Shown one piece after another: positions 1 to 9,646 of a stretch of DNA of 64,000 bases. The stretch comes from Pseudomonadota bacterium (GTDB taxonomy: Bacteria; Pseudomonadota; Alphaproteobacteria; Rhizobiales; Rhizobiaceae): NCBI GenBank assembly GCA_020161665.1, contig JAIUPA010000014.1:1-64000 (forward strand), read 5' to 3'. The notes under the pieces are model-generated. The model was not told the origin of the DNA. It made no database searches and worked only from the letters and a program-made list of their open reading frames with translations. Position 1 is the first letter of the stretch. Each line of letters starts with the position of its first letter. The position numbers and the translations under genes are program-made.

Positions 1-216
1 CAGCGTTTCTTCCGCCTTGGCCGGGCCGACCGACACGGCGATGATCTCGCTCGCCTGACCCGCTTCCTTCAGACGCAGCGCTTCTTCCACTGCAATCTCG
101 TCAAACGGGTTCATCGACATCTTCACATTGGCAAGCTCAACGCCCGACCCATCCGCCTTCACACGGATCTTCACGTTGTAATCAACAACCCGCTTAACAG
201 GTACGATAATCTTCAT
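1..216 (-). CDS. etfB: Electron transfer flavoprotein beta subunit (partial, C-terminus beyond left edge)
   Basis: The first 72 residues are present. They begin [14 protein letters not shown] and continue with an [14 protein letters not shown] segment, both characteristic of EtfB. The start is the ATG at 216. EtfB pairs with EtfA (presumably outside the window) to form the soluble FAD/AMP heterodimer that takes electrons from acyl-CoA dehydrogenases and passes them to ETF-quinone oxidoreductase. It lies 19 bases downstream of the thiolase and on the same strand, at the end of the alicyclic acid operon. The inference is that it serves the two acyl-CoA dehydrogenases of this locus, although it may also be the housekeeping ETF. 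Confidence 0.93.
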   Translation of the reverse strand, partial: MKIIVPVKRVVDYNVKIRVKADGSGVELANVKMSMNPFDEIAVEEALRLKEAGQASEIIAVSVGPAKAEETL

Positions 217-235
217 GGCTCTCTTCTCCCTCGTT

Positions 236-1438
236 TCACGCCTTTTCCAGAAGCAGGGCCGCCCCCTGCCCGACGCCGATGCATAGGCTGGCCAGAGCGT
301 AACGCCCGGCCCCGCGGGCAAGCTCCAGCGCCGCCGTTCCGGCAATGCGCGCGCCGGACATGCCAAGCGGATGGCCAAGTGCAATCGCCCCGCCATTCGG
401 GTTCACACGCGCATCGTCATCGGCAAGCCCAAGACCGCGCAGCACCGAAAGCGCCTGCGCCGCAAAGGCCTCGTTGAGTTCGATGACCGACAATTGCTCG
501 AGCGTGACCCCCGTCAGCGCCGAAAGTTTCTCAATCGCAGGCACCGGGCCGATGCCCATGATGCGCGGCGCGACACCGGCGGAAGCGCCGGCCACAATGC
601 GGGCAAGCGGTGTCAGCCCATGTTTTTTCACCGCCGCTTCCGAGGCGATCAGAAGGGCCGCCGCGCCATCATTGACGCCCGACGCATTACCCGCCGTCAC
701 CGTGCCATCGGGCCTCACAATCGGCTTCAGCTTGGCAAGATCGGCGGCACTTGTGTCGCGCGGATGTTCGTCCTTTGAAACCTCGACCGTCTGGCCCCGC
801 CCGGCGGGAACGGCAACCGGAATGATTTCCGCCGCAAACCGGCCATTGGCCTGTGCGGCAAGCGCCTTTTTCTGAGAGGCCAGTGCGAAATCATCCTGAT
901 CATTGCGGTTGATGCCGCGTTCATCGGCCAGATTTTCCGCCGTTTCCGGCATGGAATCGACGCCATATTGCGCCTTCATCTTCGGGTTGATGAAGCGCCA
1001 GCCAATCGTCGTGTCATGAATTTCCGCCGCGCGGGAAAAGGCGCTCGTCGCCTTCGGCATGACAAACGGCGCGCGGCTCATGCTTTCAACGCCGCCTGCC
1101 ACGGCCAGTTCGATCTCACCGGCCTTGATGGCGCGGGCCGCTGTTGCCAAAGCTTCCAGCCCTGATCCGCACAGGCGGTTGACGGTGACACCCGGCACGC
1201 TTTGCGGATAACCGGCAAGGAGGGATGCCATGCGCGCCACATTGCGGTTGTCCTCGCCTGCCTGATTGGCGCAGCCGAGCCAGACTTCCTCAATCAGCGC
1301 CGGATCGAGCGCCGGATTGCGGGCGAGAAGGGCGGCAATCGGCAAGGCGGCCAGATCATCGGCGCGCAAGGCCGACAAGGCCCCGCCATACCGGCCAATC
1401 GGGGTGCGGATATAATCGCAGATATAGGCTTCTCTCAT
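236..1438 (-). CDS. Thiolase, 3-oxoadipyl-CoA/acetyl-CoA acetyltransferase type
   Basis: This is a 400-residue thiolase of normal family length. The nucleophilic Cys90 sits in NRLCGSG, the NEAFA loop and the GHPLG histidine motif are present, and the C-terminal catalytic Cys is in SLCIGVGQG. Its overall sequence resembles PcaF/PaaJ-type 3-oxoadipyl-CoA thiolases. It abuts the preceding bifunctional beta-oxidation gene with no gap (that gene's stop is at 1439). In this operon the likely job is thiolytic cleavage of the 3-oxo dicarboxyl-CoA made from pimeloyl-CoA, releasing acetyl-CoA, comparable to PimB of Rhodopseudomonas. The family is clear; the substrate is inferred from the neighbours. 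Confidence 0.9.
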   Translation of the reverse strand: MREAYICDYIRTPIGRYGGALSALRADDLAALPIAALLARNPALDPALIEEVWLGCANQAGEDNRNVARMASLLAGYPQSVPGVTVNRLCGSGLEALATAARAIKAGEIELAVAGGVESMSRAPFVMPKATSAFSRAAEIHDTTIGWRFINPKMKAQYGVDSMPETAENLADERGINRNDQDDFALASQKKALAAQANGRFAAEIIPVAVPAGRGQTVEVSKDEHPRDTSAADLAKLKPIVRPDGTVTAGNASGVNDGAAALLIASEAAVKKHGLTPLARIVAGASAGVAPRIMGIGPVPAIEKLSALTGVTLEQLSVIELNEAFAAQALSVLRGLGLADDDARVNPNGGAIALGHPLGMSGARIAGTAALELARGAGRYALASLCIGVGQGAALLLEKA

Positions 1439-3493
1439 TCAGGCTCTCCCGGACAATTCGAGAAGGGATTTCCCCTCGCTAACAGCGCGGCGAAGAAGGG
1501 GCGGCACGCGCCAGGACACGGGGTCTTGCGTCGAGAAACGTTCGATGCGCTCCAGCACGGCGCTGAGACCGTGCCGTTCGGCAGTCTGCATCGGCCCGCC
1601 ACGCCAGCGCGGAAAGGCGTAGCCATGCACCAGCACGAGGTCGATATCGGCGGGCGTTTCGGCAATGCCCTCTTCGAGGATATGCAAACCCTCCTCGATC
1701 ATGGCGGTGACGGCGTGCTCGACAATGTCGTCATCGCTGAAGGTGCGGCGCACGATGCCCGCCCGGTCGGAAGCTTCCATGACGATGCGTTCGATCAGCG
1801 GCGATGGCGTCGCCTTGCCATCGGCATAATCATACCAGCCCGCCCCCGTCTTGCGGCCAAGCCGCCCGGTCTCCTCGACGATGCGGTCGGCGATTGGCAC
1901 GTAGCGAATGTCGGTGCGGGCCTTCCAGTTCAGCCGCTTGCGGTTGGCATAGGCAATGTCGAGGCCGGAAAGGTCCTGCACCTCATAGGGACCCATGGCC
2001 ATACCGAAGCGGCGCATGGCGGTATCCACCTGCCAGGGCATGGCGCCGGCCATCAGGAGAAGGTCGGTAGTCTGGCGATAGCGCGTCAGGATGCGGTTGC
2101 CGATGAAGCCATCACAGACCCCGGCCAGAACGGAGATTTTCTTCAGCCGTGCGGCCAGCCTCAATGCCGTGGCCATGGTGGCATCGCTCGTTTCGCGGGC
2201 GCGCACCACCTCCAGAAGCTTCATCAGATGAGCCGGGCTGAAGAAATGCAAACCCAGCACCCGCGACGGATTGCGCACGCTGCCTGCAATGCGGTTCACA
2301 TCGAGATAGGATGTGTTGGTGGCAAGGATCGTGCTGTCCGGCAGGGCTTCATCGAGTCTGGCAAAAATCGCCTGCTTGACCTCCATGTCCTCGAAGGCGG
2401 CTTCAATGGCGATTTCGGCAGGCGGAAGCGTTCCGTAACCAACATGGAAGGTGAAGCGCGCGGCGCGCTCACCACTGGCGGTTTCCGCCGTCATCTTGCC
2501 GCGCTTCACTGCCTCGGCGTAAAGCGCATCGACATTGGCGCGGGCGCGTTCAACGGCGCGCACATCCACTTCGACCAACGCCACCTGAATGCCGGTTCCA
2601 GCCAGCGCATAGGCAATCGAGGCACCCATGGTGCCGCCGCCGACGACAACGGCGCGGGTAATCTCCTCGCCGCCGCTTCTGCCACGCCCCAGTGCGGTAC
2701 GTTCGGCAAAGAAGATATGGCGAAGGGCCGCCGCCTGATCGGAGGTCTTGAGGTCAAGGAACACGCGGCGTTCCTCAGCCAGACCCTCGGCAAGCGAAAG
2801 TCGTGACGTGGCGGCGACAAGTTCAATGGCCTTTTGCGGGGCGATCTGCCCCGGTGTGCGGCGCTTGGCCTGTGTGCGTGCGGCCTCAATGGTGGCGTCA
2901 TCCGCCTGCGGTGCGGGCATCTCCCCCGTCACGGGGCGTTGCGGCAGGGCCATCGAGAAGGCCTTCTCCAATGGATCATGCGAGAGCGTATCGACAAGGC
3001 CAAGCTTTTCTGCCTCAAGCGCGGTGATGACCCGGCCCTCGGCAATGAGCGACAGCGCATTCGAAAGGCCGATGAGACGCGGCAGGCGCTGCGTGCCCCC
3101 TGCCCCTGGCACGACGCCAAGCGTGACTTCCGGCAGGCCAAGCGTGGCGGTGGGGGCCGCGACGCGTGCCCGGCAGGCAAGCGCCAGTTCCAGCCCGCCA
3201 CCGAGGGCCGCGCCATTGATGGCAGCCACCACCGGCACGGGCGAGGCCTCAATGCGGGAAACGATATCGGGCATATGCGGCGGCACCGGCGCGGCGTCGA
3301 ACTCTTTCGCATCCGCCCCGGCAATGAAAGTGCGCCCCGCCCCGGTGATAACGATGCGGGAAACGCCCGCCGCTTCAGCCTTGTCCAGCGCTTCCACAAG
3401 ACCGGCGCGCACCGCCTGCGAGACGACATTGACGGGTGGATTATCGATGGTGATGAGGGCTCCGCCCTCGCGGATCTCGAACCTGACGCTCAT
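1439..3493 (-). CDS. Bifunctional enoyl-CoA hydratase / 3-hydroxyacyl-CoA dehydrogenase (FadB/FadJ/PimF type)
   Basis: This 684-residue fusion has an N-terminal crotonase domain (about 1-190; oxyanion-hole region FIAGADAKEF and GGGLELALAC). It is followed by an NAD-binding 3-hydroxyacyl-CoA dehydrogenase domain starting near residue 280 with VVGGGTMGASIAYALAG, and then two C-terminal 3HCDH repeats. It catalyses hydration of 2-enoyl-CoA and NAD-dependent oxidation of the 3-hydroxy product. The ATG at 3493 has a GAGG ribosome site. It sits between an SDR and the thiolase, an order resembling the pim dicarboxylate beta-oxidation genes. The preferred chain or substrate type is inferred, not visible. 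Confidence 0.92.
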   Translation of the reverse strand: MSVRFEIREGGALITIDNPPVNVVSQAVRAGLVEALDKAEAAGVSRIVITGAGRTFIAGADAKEFDAAPVPPHMPDIVSRIEASPVPVVAAINGAALGGGLELALACRARVAAPTATLGLPEVTLGVVPGAGGTQRLPRLIGLSNALSLIAEGRVITALEAEKLGLVDTLSHDPLEKAFSMALPQRPVTGEMPAPQADDATIEAARTQAKRRTPGQIAPQKAIELVAATSRLSLAEGLAEERRVFLDLKTSDQAAALRHIFFAERTALGRGRSGGEEITRAVVVGGGTMGASIAYALAGTGIQVALVEVDVRAVERARANVDALYAEAVKRGKMTAETASGERAARFTFHVGYGTLPPAEIAIEAAFEDMEVKQAIFARLDEALPDSTILATNTSYLDVNRIAGSVRNPSRVLGLHFFSPAHLMKLLEVVRARETSDATMATALRLAARLKKISVLAGVCDGFIGNRILTRYRQTTDLLLMAGAMPWQVDTAMRRFGMAMGPYEVQDLSGLDIAYANRKRLNWKARTDIRYVPIADRIVEETGRLGRKTGAGWYDYADGKATPSPLIERIVMEASDRAGIVRRTFSDDDIVEHAVTAMIEEGLHILEEGIAETPADIDLVLVHGYAFPRWRGGPMQTAERHGLSAVLERIERFSTQDPVSWRVPPLLRRAVSEGKSLLELSGRA

Positions 3494-3502
3494 GACTGAA
3501 CC

Positions 3503-4282
3503 TCAAAGATGGGGATGGATGCCGCCGGAGACGGCGAGAATTTCGCCGGTCACGAAGCGGTTGGCGTCCTGACAGAAGAAGGCGACGGCTTCCGCGATTT
3601 CTTCCGGCTCGGCCATTCGGCGGTTGAAGGCCGCCGCCACCAGCTTGTCGCCCTCGGCTTTCGGCATGGCGGCTGTGACTGACGTGCGGGTGAGCCCCGG
3701 CGCGACCGCGTTGACGGTAATGGCGGGCGCGAACTCGGCGGCGAGGCTGCGCGTCATCGAGGCGACGGCAGCCTTGGCGGCGGCGTAATCCACTTGCCCC
3801 GCTTCGGCACCGAAGACGATGGAGGCAAGGTTGACGATCCGCCCCTCGCCACGTTCCAGCATGCCGGGCGCAAAGGCCTGCACCAGGTGGAAATTGCCCA
3901 TCAGGTTGAGGTCGAAGGTCGCCCGCCACTGCTCGGCGCTCATGTCCAGAAAGGGCGTGTAGAGCCGTTGCGAACGGATGCCGCCCACCACATTGACCAG
4001 CATGTCGATGCCGCCGAGCACATCAAGCGCGGTGCCCGCAAAGGCTTTCGCCTCGCCCTCGACCGTCACGTCGCCGCGAAGACCGATAATCCTGACCGCC
4101 GGATAGATGGCGGAGAGCGCCTCCACCGTCGCGGAAAGCCGCGTGCCGGAAATATCCGTCAACGCCAGCCCTTCCAGCGAACCGGAGGCGAGCAGCCGGG
4201 CGGCAATCGCCCGGCCCATCGGCCCGCCCGCACCGGTCACGGCGGCACGGGTGCCCGCAAGACGCCCTGCCCCGCCCGTCAC
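3503..4282 (-). CDS. SDR family NAD(P)-dependent oxidoreductase
   Basis: This is a 259-residue classical short-chain dehydrogenase. It has a TGAGGPMGRA cofactor loop near residue 16, NVVG in place of the usual NNAG, a catalytic serine in the NLASI segment, and YAAAK supplying the Tyr-Lys pair. The start is GTG at 4282, overlapping the stop of the CoA ligase gene by four bases, so the two are translationally coupled. In this operon it may oxidise a hydroxyacyl-CoA intermediate beside BadH, but no specific substrate can be read from the sequence. FabG-like 3-oxoacyl reductase activity is the alternative. Confidence 0.85.
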   Translation of the reverse strand: MTGGAGRLAGTRAAVTGAGGPMGRAIAARLLASGSLEGLALTDISGTRLSATVEALSAIYPAVRIIGLRGDVTVEGEAKAFAGTALDVLGGIDMLVNVVGGIRSQRLYTPFLDMSAEQWRATFDLNLMGNFHLVQAFAPGMLERGEGRIVNLASIVFGAEAGQVDYAAAKAAVASMTRSLAAEFAPAITVNAVAPGLTRTSVTAAMPKAEGDKLVAAAFNRRMAEPEEIAEAVAFFCQDANRFVTGEILAVSGGIHPHL

Positions 4283-5937
4283 GATGCCTTGCCTTCCTCA
4301 TATTCGGCTTTGAGAAGGTTGCGCAGCGCAAACTTCTGGATCTTGCCGGAGGCGGTGGCTGGCAGCTTGTCGCGGATTTCCAGCCGCTCGGGGAAATACT
4401 GCTGGGCGAGATGCAACTCCTTCAGGAAGCGCGTCATCTCGGCGAAATCGAAGCTCTTGTCGGGACGCGGCACCACGAAGGCGCAGGCGCGTTCGCCCAG
4501 ACGCTCGTCCGGATAGCCGACAATCGCCACCTGCTGGATGGCCGGATGCTTGTAGAGGAGCGATTCCACTTCGATAACAGGAATATTTTCCGCGCCGCGA
4601 ATGATGATGTCCTTGGAGCGTCCGCAGATGCGGATATAGCCGCGATCATCCATGCGGGCGATATCGCCCGTGTCAAACCAGCCCTCGGCATCCGTATTGT
4701 TCCATTCCGGGCGACGCAGATAGCCGCCGAAATTGGAGCAGCCACGCACGTAAAGTTCGCCCTCATGGCCAACGGGCACCGGCTTGCCATCGGTGCCGCG
4801 AATTTGCAGCTCCATGCCCGGCAGCACGAAACCATCGGTGTTGACCGAGCGTTCCGGGTCGTCTTCGGGGGCCACCAGCGTCACCGCGCCGTTTTCCGTC
4901 ATGCCCCATGCGGAAATGATCTTGGTGCCGAGAACCTTGCCGGCGCGTTCCACCAGCGGGCCGGGAATGGCCGTTCCGGCACACAGGAAAATGCTGAGCG
5001 ATGACGAATCCGTTCCCAGTTCCTCCACCGCATTGGTGAGGTCCATGAGGAAGGGCGTCGAGGCCATGGTGAAGGTGATCTTCTCCTGCTCGATGAGTTT
5101 GGCGGCCAGCGCCTTGTCCCAGACATCCATGAGGATCATGCGGGCACCGAGCTGCACCGGCAGCAGGAAGCCGTACATGAAGCCCGTCTGGTGGGCCATG
5201 GGCGAGGCCATGAGAAGCTGCGTGTCGGCGGAAAGATGCAGCCGCTCGCCATAGGGCACGAGGTTCGAATACATGGTGTTGGCCGTGTGCATCACGCCCT
5301 TCGGTTCGCCCGTCGTGCCGGAGGTGTAGATCAGCTGGCACACGTCGTTGCCGTCGCCGCGATCCACCGTCGTCAGGCGTTCGAGATCCGGCTCATCGGC
5401 AAAGGCGGGATCGAGCAACATGCGCTCGAAATCGCTTTCCGTGTCGGAACCGACCACGATGATGTGCTGCAGGGCAGGAAGCTGAGGCCGCATCCCCTCC
5501 GCCATTACCTCGTGATCGAAGTTGCGGAAGGTCTTCGGCACGACGAGCGCCTTCGCCTCGCCATGCTTCAGCATGAAGAGAAGCTCGTGCTCGCGGAAGA
5601 TCGGCATCACCGGGTTGAACACAATGCCGAGCTTGCGGCAGGCGAGGTAAAGCACCACGAATTCCCAGCCATTGGGAAGCTGCGAGGACAGCACGTCATC
5701 CTTGCCAAGCCCCATGCGATGCAGGCCGACGGCGGCGAGATCGGACAGGCGCTCCAGCTCGGCATAGGTGAAATTGCGGGACGAACCATCCGCGCTCGTA
5801 TAGGCGGAAAGCGCGATGCGGTCGGGATTGGCGGCAAGCTGGACCTCGAAATAATCGAGGAGCGTCATGCCGCGCCAATGGCCCTCGGCCTCCATTTTCG
5901 CCCGTCTCGGCTCGATCAGAACGGCGTCGAATTTCAT
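4279..5937 (-). CDS. aliA: Acyl-CoA ligase, cyclohexanecarboxylate-CoA ligase (AliA)-like
   Basis: This 552-residue member of the AMP-forming acyl-CoA synthetase family has the P-loop LIYTSGTTGEPKG, the WGMTE motif, the YLRRPE...GWFDTGD motif and the C-terminal ASGKIQKF lysine. I start it at the ATG at 5937 because GGAGGA lies just upstream; an ATG further out at 5970 lacks such a site. The neighbours AliB-like, BadH and BadI make activation of cyclohexanecarboxylate (or a related alicyclic acid) to its CoA thioester the most likely role, as AliA does in Rhodopseudomonas palustris. The family is certain; the substrate follows from context. Confidence 0.82.
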   Translation of the reverse strand: MKFDAVLIEPRRAKMEAEGHWRGMTLLDYFEVQLAANPDRIALSAYTSADGSSRNFTYAELERLSDLAAVGLHRMGLGKDDVLSSQLPNGWEFVVLYLACRKLGIVFNPVMPIFREHELLFMLKHGEAKALVVPKTFRNFDHEVMAEGMRPQLPALQHIIVVGSDTESDFERMLLDPAFADEPDLERLTTVDRGDGNDVCQLIYTSGTTGEPKGVMHTANTMYSNLVPYGERLHLSADTQLLMASPMAHQTGFMYGFLLPVQLGARMILMDVWDKALAAKLIEQEKITFTMASTPFLMDLTNAVEELGTDSSSLSIFLCAGTAIPGPLVERAGKVLGTKIISAWGMTENGAVTLVAPEDDPERSVNTDGFVLPGMELQIRGTDGKPVPVGHEGELYVRGCSNFGGYLRRPEWNNTDAEGWFDTGDIARMDDRGYIRICGRSKDIIIRGAENIPVIEVESLLYKHPAIQQVAIVGYPDERLGERACAFVVPRPDKSFDFAEMTRFLKELHLAQQYFPERLEIRDKLPATASGKIQKFALRNLLKAEYEEGKAS

Positions 5938-6026
5938 GTGGGGTCCTCCTCCCTCGCGCCTATCTTTCATGAAAAGATGAGGCGTATCAAATGTCTATCG
6001 TGTGAATGCGGAAACGCTCCGGCTCC

Positions 6027-7184
6027 TCAACCGGTGGCGGCGCGTCCGGCCCGTTCGCGGGCGATGATGTTCTTCATGATGTTCGCGGTGCCATCGCCGA
6101 TCTGCAGACCGAGCACGTCGCGCAGGCGCTGCTCGAAGGGCAGTTCCACCGAGTAACCGGCATGGCCATGCACCAGAAGGCAGGCGTGGATCGCCTCATA
6201 GGCGAGAAGCGGCGGCCACCACTTGGTCATGGCGGCTTCCGCCGTATGCGGCAGGCCCTGATCCTTCAGCCAAAGGGCGTTGTAGGAAAGAAGACGTGCC
6301 GCCTCCACCTTCGTGTCGAAGGCGGCCAGCTGATGCGTGATGCCCTGGAAGGCAGCCAGCGGTTTGCCGAAGGCCTTGCGTTCGCCAATATAGGCCCAGG
6401 TCTCGTCAAGGCTCTGGCGCGCCGTGCCCAGGCATTGCAGGCCGATGAGCGAGCGCGAAAAATCAAAGCCCTGCATGACCTGCACGAAGCCCTTGCCCTC
6501 TTCGCCCAGCAGATTTTCGACCGGCACGCGCACATTGTCGAAGAAGATCGAGCCGCGCCCGATGGCGTGCTGGCCGATATCGGTAAAGCGGGTTGTGGAA
6601 ATACCCGGCAGGTCCATCGGCACGAAGAGGGCCGAAATGCCGCGCGCCTTTTCCTCCACCGTGCCGCTGCGGGCAAAAACCACCGCGCCTGCGGCCTGAT
6701 CGGCCATGGAAATCGAGGTCTTTTCGCCGTTCAGGATATAATAGTCGCCATCGCGCTCCATCTTCAAAACGAGGTTGGCGGCATCCGATCCGCCGCGCGG
6801 TTCGGTGAGCGCGATGCAGACGATTTCCTCGCCGGAAATGATCTTCGGCAGCCAGTGACGGCGCAGGTCCTCATTGGCGAAATTGGCGATGATCTGGCCG
6901 TTCAGCGAGGCGAGAATGTTGATGTAGCCGACGTTGAAGTCGGCGCGCCCCACTTCCTCGATGATGACGCCGGAATAGATGCTGCCCGCACCCAGACCGC
7001 CATATTCTTCGGGAAGTTCAGGCGCGATGAGGCCGAGCGAGCCCATTTCGCGGATCAGCGCGCGGTCGAAATTACCTGCCCGTTCATGGGATTGGTAGAA
7101 GGGCGCGAGCCGCTCCGTCGAGAACTTGCGCGCCATGTCGCGCAGGGCGGAAAGTTCTTCGGTGTCGAAAATCATGTGGGTCAT
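6027..7184 (-). CDS. aliB: Acyl-CoA dehydrogenase, cyclohexanecarboxyl-CoA dehydrogenase (AliB)-like
   Basis: This is a 385-residue FAD-dependent acyl-CoA dehydrogenase with the ALTEPRGGSDAAN signature and the family's C-terminal helical region. Where most family members have the catalytic glutamate in a YEGTS-type loop, this protein reads IGDGTAN, with Asp in the position of Glu. Dehydrogenases acting on cyclic carboxyl-CoA substrates are known to depart from the standard base, so this supports an AliB-like role (cyclohexanecarboxyl-CoA to cyclohex-1-ene-1-carboxyl-CoA). The ATG at 7184 follows a GGAGG site. It lies between the transporter ATPase and the ligase in one operon. Electrons would go to ETF. 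Confidence 0.82.
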   Translation of the reverse strand: MTHMIFDTEELSALRDMARKFSTERLAPFYQSHERAGNFDRALIREMGSLGLIAPELPEEYGGLGAGSIYSGVIIEEVGRADFNVGYINILASLNGQIIANFANEDLRRHWLPKIISGEEIVCIALTEPRGGSDAANLVLKMERDGDYYILNGEKTSISMADQAAGAVVFARSGTVEEKARGISALFVPMDLPGISTTRFTDIGQHAIGRGSIFFDNVRVPVENLLGEEGKGFVQVMQGFDFSRSLIGLQCLGTARQSLDETWAYIGERKAFGKPLAAFQGITHQLAAFDTKVEAARLLSYNALWLKDQGLPHTAEAAMTKWWPPLLAYEAIHACLLVHGHAGYSVELPFEQRLRDVLGLQIGDGTANIMKNIIARERAGRAATG

Positions 7185-7200
7185 GTGTCCTCCAATGTCC

Positions 7201-7917
7201 TTAGCTGACCATCAGATATTTGCGTGCGATGTCTGGGTCGGCGTAAAAGCCGTCGACCGTTCCGGTCCAAACGGTCATGCCGCGATCGACCACGTAGACG
7301 CGGTCGGCACAGCGGCGAATGGTGTTGAGCGCCTGCTCCGAAATGATCATCGAAACGCCCTGCGCCTTGAGGGCAGCAATGGCGGTGACGACCTCTTCGG
7401 CGATCTTCGGCGCCAGCCCCTCATGCGGCTCGTCGAGCAGCAGAAGCTTCGGGCAGGTGATGAGCGAGCGGGCAATCGACAGCATCTGTTGTTCGCCACC
7501 GCTCATGACGCCCGCCTTGCGGTGGCGGTAATCGTAAAGCTGCGGAAACAGTTCAAAGACCTGTTCGATGGTCCAGGTGCGGCGGTCGGTGGCCGAGACC
7601 GCCCGCGGCACGCGCAGGTTTTCAAGAACCGAGAGCGAGGCAAAGACGCGTCGGTCTTCCGGCACATAGCCGACACCGCGACGCACGACCTCGTAGGGGC
7701 GAAGCCCGGCCAGCGAGGCACCGTCGAACAGGATTTCCCCGCCGGTCACGGTGATCTGGTCGCGCACGATGGATTTCATCGTTGACGATTTGCCGACGCC
7801 GTTTCGCCCGATGAGGCAGACGACTTCACCCGTCTCGACCGAAAGATCGATGCCGTGCAGCGCTTCGGCCTTGCCGTAGGAGGCGTGCAGCCCGGAAATG
7901 GAAAGCATGGTGGTCAT
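7201..7917 (-). CDS. ABC transporter ATP-binding protein, LivF type
   Basis: This 238-residue ABC ATPase has Walker A GRNGVGKSS, signature MSGGEQQ and Walker B KLLLLDEPHEGL, typical of LivF in the hydrophobic amino-acid transporter family. It starts at 7917 and overlaps the LivG-type gene by one base. It is one of two ATPases of the five-gene importer running from 11842 to 7201. Because the importer is embedded between badI and aliB, uptake of an alicyclic or aromatic carboxylate is more likely than branched-chain amino acids, but this is inference from context only. Confidence 0.92.
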   Translation of the reverse strand: MTTMLSISGLHASYGKAEALHGIDLSVETGEVVCLIGRNGVGKSSTMKSIVRDQITVTGGEILFDGASLAGLRPYEVVRRGVGYVPEDRRVFASLSVLENLRVPRAVSATDRRTWTIEQVFELFPQLYDYRHRKAGVMSGGEQQMLSIARSLITCPKLLLLDEPHEGLAPKIAEEVVTAIAALKAQGVSMIISEQALNTIRRCADRVYVVDRGMTVWTGTVDGFYADPDIARKYLMVS

Positions 7918-8663
7918 CAGTGTCCGCCTCCGAGATAGATGGCCTGAACCTCCTCATTGGCGGCGATTTCGCCGGGCGTGCCAGCGGCCAGCACCGCGCC
8001 GCGCGCCATGACGGTGACGCGCTGGGCGATCTTCATCACCACGTCGATGTCGTGCTCGACAAAGAGGAGCGTCTTGTTCGTTTCCTCCATGCGGGTCGCG
8101 ACCATTTCCATGAGGTAATGGCGTTCCTTGATGCTCATGCCCGCCGTCGGTTCATCAAGAAGCAGAAGGTCTGGATCATTGGCGAGCGCCATGCCGAATT
8201 CGAGACGCTTGCGATCCCCGAGTGACAGGTCGCCCACCCGGTCTGCGGCACGCTCGACCAACGCCACCGTTTCGAGAAGGTGGAATGCCTTGTCGAGGTT
8301 TTCGCGGTAAAGGCCGCGCGACAGGCTGGCCCAGCGGCCGGTGGAAATCACCACGGCAGCCATGATGTTTTCCATCACCGTCATGCCGAGAAAAGCACGG
8401 CTGATCTGGAACGTGCGGCCAATGCCCTTCTTGGCAAGGCTTGCAGGCGTGAGCGAGGTGATGTTGTGGCCCTTGAAGAGCAGTTCCCCCTCAACACCGG
8501 GAAGCTGTCCGGCCACGCAGGCGATGAAGGTGGACTTGCCAGCCCCGTTCGGGCCGATGAGCGCATGACGCTCGCCGCGCGGCAGGTCGAAGCTGATATC
8601 TTTCAGCGCGACAAAGGAGCCGTAGCATTTGCGGATATTGCGGGCAGACAGAATGGCGTCCAT
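7917..8663 (-). CDS. ABC transporter ATP-binding protein, LivG type
   Basis: This ABC ATPase of about 248 residues has Walker A GPNGAGKST, signature LSLGDRKRLE and Walker B DLLLLDEPTAGMS. The C-terminal VEHDIDVVMKIAQRV segment is usual for LivG. The start lies in a GTG-ATG pair; I take the ATG at 8663, which is about 8 bases from a G-rich ribosome site, but the GTG at 8666 is equally usable. It is coupled to the upstream LivM-type gene by overlap. It works with the LivF-type ATPase to power the importer. Confidence 0.92.
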   Translation of the reverse strand: MDAILSARNIRKCYGSFVALKDISFDLPRGERHALIGPNGAGKSTFIACVAGQLPGVEGELLFKGHNITSLTPASLAKKGIGRTFQISRAFLGMTVMENIMAAVVISTGRWASLSRGLYRENLDKAFHLLETVALVERAADRVGDLSLGDRKRLEFGMALANDPDLLLLDEPTAGMSIKERHYLMEMVATRMEETNKTLLFVEHDIDVVMKIAQRVTVMARGAVLAAGTPGEIAANEEVQAIYLGGGH

Positions 8664-9646
8664 CACTTGGCCCCCTTGCGATCAAGGCCAAGGCGCGCGA
8701 TCAGCCCGGCAAAGCCCTTGGGCATGGTCAGCACGATGGCGAGCAGGATGATGCCGAGCACCAGCTCCCATTCATGGATAAAGCTGGGGACGAAAGCGCC
8801 GAGCAGCTTGTAGACGATGGCACCCCAGATGCCGCCGGAAAAGCTGTTGAGGCCGCCCAGAACCACCATGATCAGGCTGTCGAGCGTGAGGCTGAGACCG
8901 GCGTAATCCGGGAAGGCCGCACCGTTCAGCACCGCATGAAGAGTGCCTGCAATGCCAGCGAAGAAGGCGGCGATGACGAAGGCGGAAAGCTGGACACGCC
9001 GAACCGTCAACCCCAGCGCTTCGGCGCGGAAACGGTCTTGTCCTGCAGCGCGGATCGACAGGCCAAGCGGCGAGCGCACGATCCACCAAAGCGCGAAGAT
9101 GGAGAGTGTGACGACAACAAGCGTCAGGCTCGCGAAACCCTGTTCGCTGAGGCCAAAGCGCGGGGCCATGAAGCCGGTGATGCCCGTATCGCCGCCGGTG
9201 AAATCATACCACTGGAAGAGCACGGTATAGGTGATCTGGGCACAGGCCAGCGTCAGCATGGCAAAGTAGATTTCGGTGAGCCGCACGCACAGCGCGCCGA
9301 AAACGAGGCCGCCGAGAGCCGCAACCAGCGGCCCGAGGAAAACGGCGGCCTCGACCGGGAGGCCAGCCTTGACCACGCCCAGCGTGAAACCATAGGCCCC
9401 CAGCCCGAAATAGGCCGAATGCCCGAAGGACACCATGTGGCCGAAGCTCATGAGCAGGTTCAGCGAGGTGGCAAACAGCGCGAAAATCAGGATTTCGGTC
9501 AGAAGCGTGGTCGTGCTGGTGCCCATGCTGCGGTTGATGATTTCCGCAAGAACAAGTGCTGGAATGACCAGTTTCCAGTTGATGTCGATACCCGGCAGCG
9601 AGGACCAGCGGCGCGACAGGCGGGTGGGATGAGCAGTCTCTGTCAT
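8663..9646 (-). CDS. Branched-chain-type ABC transporter permease, LivM type
   Basis: This 327-residue membrane protein of the LivM family has multiple hydrophobic segments from about residue 30 onward. It has the conserved NLLMSFGHMVSFGHSAYFGLGAYG region and the FSGGIWGAIVYKLLG stretch near the C-terminus. Its ATG at 9646 overlaps the LivH-type stop by four bases. It forms the inner-membrane channel with the LivH-type permease. A soluble N-terminal stretch of about 25 residues precedes the first membrane helix. Confidence 0.92.
   Translation of the reverse strand: MTETAHPTRLSRRWSSLPGIDINWKLVIPALVLAEIINRSMGTSTTTLLTEILIFALFATSLNLLMSFGHMVSFGHSAYFGLGAYGFTLGVVKAGLPVEAAVFLGPLVAALGGLVFGALCVRLTEIYFAMLTLACAQITYTVLFQWYDFTGGDTGITGFMAPRFGLSEQGFASLTLVVVTLSIFALWWIVRSPLGLSIRAAGQDRFRAEALGLTVRRVQLSAFVIAAFFAGIAGTLHAVLNGAAFPDYAGLSLTLDSLIMVVLGGLNSFSGGIWGAIVYKLLGAFVPSFIHEWELVLGIILLAIVLTMPKGFAGLIARLGLDRKGAK

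Noticed and set aside
1202..2806. 534-codon plus-strand open frame opposite the thiolase and bifunctional hydratase/dehydrogenase genes
   Set aside because: Antisense to well-identified genes, spans two of them and shows no motif.
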